Shown piece by piece: positions 32,526-37,286 of a stretch of 37,286 nt of DNA. Each line of letters opens with the position of its first letter. Position 1 is the first letter of the stretch. Below the pieces are notes generated by a model that saw nothing but the letters and a program-made list of their open reading frames with translations, was not told the DNA's origin and did not search any database. Both the position numbers and the translations under genes were made by a program. Origin of the DNA: an uncultured Porphyromonadaceae bacterium (GTDB taxonomy: Bacteria > Bacteroidota > Bacteroidia > Bacteroidales > Muribaculaceae); assembly GCA_947177185.1 (NCBI GenBank), contig CAMWTJ010000016.1:1-37286 (forward strand). Reading direction: 5' to 3'.

Positions 32526-33575
32526 TCAGCGTTTCAGAAAATTTCGATGGTGCCGCATCAGTTCCGACGCCTGACGGAAATCGGTGGGCGAGCCTACATC
32601 GATCCAGGTGCCGCGTATGGGGTAATACGCCACGCGCGCTCCGGCGGCTATGGAGCGCTCTATGAGGTCGGTGGCGTCGGTGCGTTCGTCGGCGGGCAGA
32701 GTGCGCAGCACGGCGTTGCGGAATATGTATATGCCGGCATTGGCATAGTAGCTGTAGGAGGGCTTTTCCTCGATGCCCGTGACGCGCGCGCCGTCGGTGG
32801 TGAGTATGGCGTAAGGCACGCTCACGGCATAGGGTATGGCCGCTATGGTGATGTCGGCCTGCTCCGCCACGTGGTGCAGATACATTTCCTCAAAGCTCAC
32901 GGTGGTGAGCAGGTCGGAATTCATCACGAGCGTATCGCCCGACTGAGGCCAGTCGACCAGCGTGGCGGCTCCTATGGTGCCGAGCGGCCTGGACTCGCGC
33001 ACGGTGCGCACGCGCACACCGGCCACGGGCTCGGCGAAATGCGCGTCGATGGCGTCGGCCATATAGGCCGTGCTCACTATTATGTCTTCTATGCCTGCGG
33101 CGGCCAGCGCCTCCACATTGTAGTCAATGATGGCCTTGCCGCCTATCTCGAGCAGCGGCTTGGGCACGGTGAGTGTGAGCGGGCGCAGGCGCTCGCCCTT
33201 GCCGCCGGCCATGAGCAGGGCCTGCAGGGGCAGGCGTGTGGGCGTGACGTTGAGGTCGAGTATGCGCTCGAGGGTGCCGTCGGGGCGCAGTTGCGGCACA
33301 AGGGTGATGCCCGCCAGCCGACACTCGCGCAGAGCCGCCACGTCGGGGTTCGGCCCGGCCACATGCCTGAAATCGCGCCTCGCAGCATCGGCCGCACGGC
33401 TGTCGAGCGTGCGGCCGGCCAGCAGCGCGCGGCGTATGTCGCCATCGGTGAGCGTGCCGGTCACGCGCCCTTCGGCGTCCACGACAAACAGCGTCATGGT
33501 GCTGCCGCTGAGAGCGTTCAGGCGGCCCAGCGCGTCGAGAAGCGTGGCTTCGGAGGATATGAGATGGCGGTTCAT
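32526..33575 (-). CDS. CBS-domain sugar-phosphate nucleotidyltransferase (PtmE-like)
   Basis: A 349-residue cytosolic enzyme with a pair of CBS domains at the N-terminus (about 5-107: [20 protein letters not shown] and [18 protein letters not shown]). A nucleotidyltransferase domain follows from about residue 118, with [14 protein letters not shown] and [17 protein letters not shown], the metal-binding [10 protein letters not shown], and [18 protein letters not shown]. The same domain order occurs in PtmE of the legionaminic acid pathway, which makes GDP-glucosamine. The neighbour upstream is a CMP-nonulosonate synthetase, supporting that pathway. An alternative is a general mannose-1-P or glucose-1-P enzyme. 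It has its own promoter and leads the obgE-prmC-recX-bcp operon. Confidence 0.85.
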   Translation of the reverse strand: MNRHLISSEATLLDALGRLNALSGSTMTLFVVDAEGRVTGTLTDGDIRRALLAGRTLDSRAADAARRDFRHVAGPNPDVAALRECRLAGITLVPQLRPDGTLERILDLNVTPTRLPLQALLMAGGKGERLRPLTLTVPKPLLEIGGKAIIDYNVEALAAAGIEDIIVSTAYMADAIDAHFAEPVAGVRVRTVRESRPLGTIGAATLVDWPQSGDTLVMNSDLLTTVSFEEMYLHHVAEQADITIAAIPYAVSVPYAILTTDGARVTGIEEKPSYSYYANAGIYIFRNAVLRTLPADERTDATDLIERSIAAGARVAYYPIRGTWIDVGSPTDFRQASELMRHHRNFLKR

Positions 33576-33621
33576 AACGTTTTGGTTCTATTGAATAACG
33601 CTTTGCGCGTGTTGAGAGTTA

Positions 33622-33629
33622 CAAAATTA
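33622..33629 (-). promoter_or_regulatory. -7 element TAATTTTG of the nucleotidyltransferase-obgE operon
   Basis: On the minus strand the bases read TAATTTTG, an exact consensus match. The leader would be about 40 bases. Confidence 0.6.
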
Positions 33630-33652
33630 CAAAAAATAATCTGGAACGTGGC

Positions 33653-34345
33653 CTAAAGCTCGCGGAAAAGGGCTTCGGCGATAATCCAGTCGCGGGGAGT
33701 GTCGAGGTCGACGCTGCGCTCGGGGGGCATCACCGAGGGTATGCGGCGCGGAAACGCCCCCATGGGCATTGCGCGCAGCGATGCGGGGTTTATCACATAC
33801 ACCGCGCCGTTGAAGGTCCAGGCCTCGGGCGCGTCCTGACGGCGCGTGAGCATGCCGTCGCCTTTGCTGATGCGCAGCGTGCCGTCGGCGGCGGTTTCAA
33901 AACAGTTGTAGTAGGGATTGCACGCCGCGGGCTCCACGCTCACCACCATATCTGCTTCGGGAGTGTAGAGCTCCAGCGCCGCGCGCACGTCGGCGGCGGT
34001 GCGCAGCGGCGATGTGGGCTGCAGCAGCACCACGCAGTCGTAGTCTATGCCCCGCGCGTCGGCCCAGTCCATGGCGTCGAGCATCACCTCGCGGCTTCCG
34101 GCCGTGTCGGTGGCCAGTGCGGCCGGGCGCATGTAGTCGACGGGCAGTCCGAGCGAGCGCGCCGTGGCGGCGATTTCGTCGTCGTCGGTGCTCAGCACCA
34201 CGCGCCGCGTGTCGCCGGCGGCAAGTTCGAGGGCCACGTCTATGGAGTATGCTATAAGAGGCCGTCCGGCCAGCGGACGGATGTTTTTGCGGGGGATGCC
34301 TTTGCTTCCGCCACGGGCGGGAATGATGTACAGCGGGCGATGCAT
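33653..34345 (-). CDS. CMP-N-acylneuraminate-type cytidylyltransferase (NeuA/LegF/PseF family)
   Basis: A 230-residue enzyme that activates a nonulosonic acid (sialic, legionaminic or pseudaminic type) with CTP. The nucleotide-binding N-terminus YIIPARGGSKGIPRKNIRPL is diagnostic. It is followed by VVLSTDDDEIAATARSLGL, VVLLQPTSPLRTAADV and the C-terminal substrate region with WTFNGAVYVINP. The closing SVDLDTPRDWIIAE is also typical. The start was set at ATG 34345; upstream in-frame codons cross the promoter. Which nonulosonate is used cannot be told; the PtmE-like gene next to it points to legionaminic acid. No NeuB-type synthase is in the window. Confidence 0.92.
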   Translation of the reverse strand: MHRPLYIIPARGGSKGIPRKNIRPLAGRPLIAYSIDVALELAAGDTRRVVLSTDDDEIAATARSLGLPVDYMRPAALATDTAGSREVMLDAMDWADARGIDYDCVVLLQPTSPLRTAADVRAALELYTPEADMVVSVEPAACNPYYNCFETAADGTLRISKGDGMLTRRQDAPEAWTFNGAVYVINPASLRAMPMGAFPRRIPSVMPPERSVDLDTPRDWIIAEALFREL

Positions 34346-34368
34346 GATTTTGTAACGTATCTGAAATG

Positions 34369-34376
34369 CAAAATTA
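34369..34376 (-). promoter_or_regulatory. -7 element TAATTTTG of the cytidylyltransferase gene
   Basis: On the minus strand the bases read TTAATTTTGC, an exact consensus match, 23 bp before the start codon. Confidence 0.6.
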
Positions 34377-34408
34377 ACAAAAATCCGCGAAACATGCGGC
34401 ATGGGCGT

Positions 34409-34440
34409 ATTGCACACGGCGCGTATTATGCGTAATTTTG
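34409..34440 (+). promoter_or_regulatory. Promoter of the small lipoprotein gene
   Basis: ATTG at 34409-34412, a 20-bp spacer, and the exact -7 element TAATTTTG at 34433-34440; the start codon follows 30 bp later. Confidence 0.65.
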
Positions 34441-34470
34441 CGATGCAAAAGAAAAATTTTAAAACAGTAC

Positions 34471-34761
34471 ATGAAAAAACTTATCCTCACAGTGGCCGTG
34501 GCCTGCGCTTTAGCGCTCGCGGCATGCGGCCCCAAAGGCCCCACAGGCGATATCAAAGCCGACGCCAAATATCTCGTGGAGCAGTGCGTGAAGGCTCAGG
34601 AAGACGGTAAAGACGACCAGGCCAAACAGCTCACCGAAGAGTATATGAACTACTATCGCGAGAAAGGCACCTCGCAGGCTGCCGAATTCGCGTTCACCGT
34701 GCTCGGCGAGATGGGCAATCTTCCTGCCGAACAGCAGAAGGCCCTCATCGGCATACAGTAA
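34471..34761 (+). CDS. Small lipoprotein, unknown function
   Basis: A 96-residue lipoprotein: MKKLILTVAVACALALAACG with lipobox LAAC and lipidated Cys at 19. The mature part is short, helical and charged (AKYLVEQCVKAQEDGKDDQAKQL, then EEYMNYYREKGTSQAAEFAF). I recognise no domain name. Similar small helical lipoproteins are common in Bacteroidales. It has its own promoter and terminator, so it is a single-gene unit. The GC content is like the main chromosome, and it marks the last such gene before the AT-rich right end. Confidence 0.8.
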   Translation: MKKLILTVAVACALALAACGPKGPTGDIKADAKYLVEQCVKAQEDGKDDQAKQLTEEYMNYYREKGTSQAAEFAFTVLGEMGNLPAEQQKALIGIQ

Positions 34762-34782
34762 TTTCATACTCAGCACACACCG

Positions 34783-34826
34783 GGGGCTGTGTCGCAACAA
34801 CACGTTGCGGCGCAGCCCCTGTTTTT
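34783..34826 (+). terminator. Terminator of the small lipoprotein gene
   Basis: A 16-bp stem (34783-34798 with 34804-34819, two G-U pairs) with a 5-base loop is followed by TGTTTTT. It carries the GGCTGTGTC core seen in other terminators here. Confidence 0.8.
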
Positions 34827-34876
34827 GAAGCATTGAGATTTCGGTATTTTTCAGGCAACTGATTTTTGAAGATTTG

Positions 34877-34924
34877 GGCGCATGGTAATAAACCTGTGTT
34901 TATGGCGCATGGTAATAAGCCTGT
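34877..34924 (+). repeat. Two copies of a 21-bp direct repeat
   Basis: GGCGCATGGTAATAA-A/G-CCTGT occurs at 34877-34897 and 34904-34924, identical but for one base, with a 27-bp period. It is not in a gene I accept. Confidence 0.9.
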
Positions 34925-35121
34925 CAAAAGTCACCACACTCACGCTAACGCTCTGAAATATTGCGAGGGCACGAGCCAAAATTCACTGAATTATTGCACG
35001 TTATGTGCGTCGTGGGATGCGCATATCTATAACACCAATCGCATAACAAGATGATTATAACCGCTAAATCACAATCATTCACCCCCCCTATCTTCTCCGA
35101 TATGGCAAAACCTTAACAGAC

Positions 35122-35188
35122 TTTGACTATAATTTAGAAGTCAAATAGTGGTGGCCTCAGCTTAAACATGCGCCGGAACGCCACTATT
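35122..35188. repeat. Overlapping inverted repeats downstream of the membrane-protein gene
   Basis: TTTGACT (35122-35128) pairs with AGTCAAA (35139-35145). Starting in its right arm, AATAGTGG (35144-35151) pairs with CCACTATT (35181-35188). They could form alternative hairpins at the 3' end of the minus-strand cassette, or be recombination or regulator sites. Confidence 0.6.
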
Positions 35189-35232
35189 ATCTACCATAAT
35201 CGATAGATTACATGATTTGACAATGTAATATA

Positions 35233-35520
35233 CTACCATCCTGCGGCAAATAATACGATTACTGTGGCTGCTGCATAGGCCATCAGGGCAACACCCCACG
35301 CCCAACCTATTTTTTTACAAAAGATACCCCAGTCGCTATTGCGAATGTAATCTCTTGGTGACAAGGAGAAGTCCTCAGATACACCATAAGCTATTACAAA
35401 CGCAATAATAGCAAGAATACCTATCAGTCCGAACACCCATGATATTGACCAAAAGAACACGTCAAAAACGATGAGAATTACTATACTCAAAAGTAGGAGA
35501 AATGAAGTTACACAGCCCAT
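35233..35520 (-). CDS. Small multi-pass membrane protein, unknown function
   Basis: A 95-residue protein with three hydrophobic segments: VTSFLLLLSIVILIVFDVFF, then WVFGLIGILAIIAFVIAYGV, a hydrophilic link SEDFSLSPRDYIRNSDW, and a final WGVALMAYAAATVIVLFAAG. The start was set at the ATG 35518-35520 because it comes 4 bp after the stop of the upstream gene; an in-frame ATG at 35565 lies inside that gene. I recognise no family. AT-rich codon use, unlike genes before 34,800. It is the last gene of the three-gene cassette. Confidence 0.65.
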   Translation of the reverse strand: MGCVTSFLLLLSIVILIVFDVFFWSISWVFGLIGILAIIAFVIAYGVSEDFSLSPRDYIRNSDWGIFCKKIGWAWGVALMAYAAATVIVLFAAGW

Positions 35521-35524
35521 AATG

Positions 35525-36340
35525 TTACATATCGCAAATAAAGAACAATAAAAACACGAAGGCAATTACGCCTAATAGTATCAACATGCCTGTAATGTAA
35601 CGTTGTCTAGTATCTTTCTTATACTCAAGGATGAAATATTGTAGTTGCTCCTCTACTTTAATAGTCATATCGGATTGTGGGTGAGTCATATTTAGTACTG
35701 AGATGTTATCTTCGCAAGTGCGGATTGCGAACTTTGCAAGAACAATGTAATCATTGTCTGACATGCATTTTGCAAACAAGCGGTTAAGTTTCAGTATTTT
35801 GTCAAGCATCTCTTGATCCGTATCTGAAACCAGAATCACTTGTTGTTCTATTTCTCGTTCCAAGGCTGCGATGCGCTCTTGCTTCAGCTGTTCCTCTTGC
35901 TCTTGGCGTTCCTGGGCTTCACGCTCCTCGTGCCGACTTTGTTCACGGTATTGATTGATGCCATCCATTACGGCTGAAATCCTATCGATGCGTGCCTGTC
36001 GGCGGTCGGCGCGTGCCTCTTCCTTTTCCGACAATTTCCGGTATTTGCGAAATGCTTTCGATCCCTCAATAGGCTCATTGCGGCCTATTTCAATCACTTG
36101 AGCGAGTCCGTTAGCGTCCTCAGAGCCAATTCCTGGTAAAGTAAGCTCCGTTCTCATAATCTTTATTACGAGATTATTACCTGAGGCAGAAACATGTTTG
36201 ATAGAAGAATAATCCACATTTTTAACACTGCCACCCTTATATCCAGGTACACATATGTCAAGTGTCTTATTATGCAAGATAATAAAACAAGGACTTCCGC
36301 CATTACCAGATCCTGAGTATTTGATGTCAAGTTCAATCAT
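35525..36340 (-). CDS. Coiled-coil protein with possible PH-like N-terminus and C-terminal membrane anchor
   Basis: A 271-residue protein. Residues 1-85 are beta-rich (FIILHNKTLDICVPGY, then VDYSSIKHVSASGNNLVIKI) and end in a helix-like DANGLAQVIEIGRN, a layout similar to bacterial PH-like domains; this is a guess from pattern. Residues about 95-170 are highly charged and form a long coiled coil (SEKEEARADRRQARI, then EEREAQERQEQEEQLKQER). After a helical part, residues 248-268 make one transmembrane segment (YITGMLILLGVIAFVFLLFF). No signal peptide, so a tail-anchored inner-membrane protein facing the cytosol is likely. It overlaps the UDG-like gene by 4 bp (36337-36340). Confidence 0.65.
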   Translation of the reverse strand: MIELDIKYSGSGNGGSPCFIILHNKTLDICVPGYKGGSVKNVDYSSIKHVSASGNNLVIKIMRTELTLPGIGSEDANGLAQVIEIGRNEPIEGSKAFRKYRKLSEKEEARADRRQARIDRISAVMDGINQYREQSRHEEREAQERQEQEEQLKQERIAALEREIEQQVILVSDTDQEMLDKILKLNRLFAKCMSDNDYIVLAKFAIRTCEDNISVLNMTHPQSDMTIKVEEQLQYFILEYKKDTRQRYITGMLILLGVIAFVFLLFFICDM

Positions 36341-37188
36341 TTCTGAATTGCTTTAATAATAGTGTTAAAATAACAGTTTGCCTGCTCGTCTATAGTGAAG
36401 CATTTATCATCAGGCCAGTTGAAAAAATCCTTAATTTTCCCTTGAGCCTGTCCGGAAAAGTGAGGCAGGCTAAGAACAGTAATATCAGTATCGGATAGAG
36501 ATTTCAATATCTCCTCTGCAAGTCGGCCAAGCGCTACAATCAGCGTCGGCTTCACAAGTTCGATTTCCGCATTCAGCATTTCATGATATGCCGTCACCTG
36601 CGCAGTATCCGGGGTTATGGCTTCACCTGCAGTTGATTGAATGGCGAATTTGTAACCGTCAGTAAAGTAAACCCCATATCCGTTCTCTACGAATTTAGTT
36701 GCTAACAACCAAATGCGTTTTCCTCCATTGCCTTTGTTACGCCACATGGGATTATGAATACCGAATACCGTTGTACACAGAGCATCCCGGCAATCCTTGT
36801 ACCATTTGACATCTCGCGAGATCGGGTCCTGAGTTATAAACATTATTCGCCGCGCCTGAGTATCATCCATATTGAACCAAATGGGAAAGTCGAATGAAAC
36901 GACAGCATCGTTCAATTTGAATAATTCATTAGCAATGGGAATAGGTACGATTGATGTATCATCGTAATCCATATATGGGGTCAGTCCTGAGGAAAATTTC
37001 CACAAGGAATAATCACCATCGGCTGACCATTCATCAAAGGTCACCGCGTTGAAATTAGCCATGAGATCCTCATAGCGAAGCCTGACTTTCGGGTATAGCT
37101 CGGAGCCAAGCAAATACTTAGCAATTATCTTTGAGCAACCTTCGAGCATTTCTGAGCTGTCACAAAAAAGATGTGAAGTATTCATCAT
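36337..37188 (-). CDS. Uracil-DNA-glycosylase-fold protein, altered active site
   Basis: A 283-residue soluble protein (or 282 from the second Met). The C-terminal two thirds resemble the UDG superfamily. RIMFITQDPISRD (114-126) aligns with the UNG motif GQDPYH and keeps the QDP. VYFTDGYKF (173-181) sits where a beta-strand with substrate contacts is expected. PTLIVALGRLAEEIL (214-228) is the typical late strand-helix, and LSLPHFSGQAQGKIKDF (239-255) resembles the HPSPLS loop with His 243 and Ser 245. The N-terminal 110 residues are not assigned. Family proteins excise uracil, but here the Tyr/His of motif A is missing, so activity is uncertain. First gene of an AT-rich three-gene unit. Confidence 0.6.
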   Translation of the reverse strand: MMNTSHLFCDSSEMLEGCSKIIAKYLLGSELYPKVRLRYEDLMANFNAVTFDEWSADGDYSLWKFSSGLTPYMDYDDTSIVPIPIANELFKLNDAVVSFDFPIWFNMDDTQARRIMFITQDPISRDVKWYKDCRDALCTTVFGIHNPMWRNKGNGGKRIWLLATKFVENGYGVYFTDGYKFAIQSTAGEAITPDTAQVTAYHEMLNAEIELVKPTLIVALGRLAEEILKSLSDTDITVLSLPHFSGQAQGKIKDFFNWPDDKCFTIDEQANCYFNTIIKAIQK

Positions 37189-37286
37189 TAAACTTTGCCG
37201 CCGGACTCACCTCATTGGCATTAGTTTATATAAAAAAGCGTGAGAGTCTGTATCTGTTACTCGTCCCACGATTCGAGGCCTTAGCA
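37189..37286. other. Right-edge fragment, unassigned
   Basis: 98 bases upstream of the UDG-like gene. On the minus strand two frames are open from the window edge; one ends at 37207-37209 (26 codons). It is too short to call a gene. No TAnnTTTG element for the cassette was found here. Confidence 0.3.

Larger units (their letters stand above)
34827..35232. other. AT-rich non-coding transition with direct and inverted repeats
   Basis: About 400 bp without a credible gene. Composition changes from GC-rich to AT-rich. It holds a tandem 21-bp direct repeat (34877-34924), a C7 run (35082-35088), overlapping inverted repeats at 35122-35145 and 35144-35188, and a small palindrome TAATC-GATA-GATTA (35197-35210). 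No integrase, tRNA end or IS terminus is visible. It looks like the left border of an acquired segment. Confidence 0.5.

Noticed and set aside
34866-35054. A 62-codon plus-strand frame with a repeated AHGNKPV peptide
   Set aside because: The repetition is only the 21-bp DNA direct repeat; it starts with TTG, lacks a promoter, and the rest has no protein-like pattern.
35082-35088. C7 run as a second phase-variation tract
   Set aside because: It is short, in non-coding DNA, and not placed between promoter elements that I can identify.

Overview
The window looks like a chromosomal segment of a GC-rich gut Bacteroidales, most likely a Muribaculaceae-type genome. The support is a complete SusC/SusD/SusE-F-type glycan-uptake operon, a DUF4919 protein, a carboxynorspermidine-dehydrogenase-type enzyme, and Bacteroidota promoters of the form TAnnTTTG with a TTG/TTTG element about 19-22 bp upstream. 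The family-level placement is inference. No rRNA, tRNA, CRISPR array, insertion sequence or integrase was seen.

Layout. 1-700: end of a GNAT acetyltransferase and a small membrane protein. 746-2979 (+): a flippase-like membrane protein translationally coupled to a saccharopine-dehydrogenase-family enzyme. 3059-3793 (-): DUF4919 protein. 4036-5373 (+): glutamate dehydrogenase, facing a YitT-family membrane protein (5461-6417, -). 6668-9218 (+): metal-binding lipoprotein, its ABC ATPase without a permease, and RsgA. A candidate small RNA may lie at 9250-9430. 9452-10735 (-): metal-efflux permease fused to an HMA domain. A structured 377-bp divergent spacer follows, then SlyD-type FKBP (11113-11691, +) and an MscS-type channel (11780-13066, -). 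13181-15843 (+): esterase, recF, DciA-like protein and thioesterase, tightly packed.

15919-23328 (-) is a susC-susD-susE/F operon with no glycoside hydrolase in view. A PKD-domain secreted protein (23603-25528, +) is divergent from it. The susC promoter spacer contains a run of ten G/C pairs, so the operon may be phase variable. 25610-29399 (-): HAD hydrolase, RibF, B3/B4 protein, TsaC-type synthase and GNAT/FemAB-like protein. 29482-33575 (-): CBS-nucleotidyltransferase, ObgE, PrmC, RecX and Bcp. 33653-34345 (-): a CMP-nonulosonate synthetase, which with the CBS-nucleotidyltransferase suggests legionaminic-type sugar activation. A small lipoprotein follows at 34471-34761 (+).

From about 34,860 to the right edge the DNA becomes clearly AT-richer. 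It carries direct and inverted repeats and then a compact three-gene unit (35233-37188, -). The unit encodes a UDG-fold protein with altered motifs, a coiled-coil protein with a possible PH-like N-terminus and a C-terminal membrane anchor, and a small multi-pass membrane protein. This is the best candidate here for an undescribed accessory system, and its function cannot be read from the sequence.
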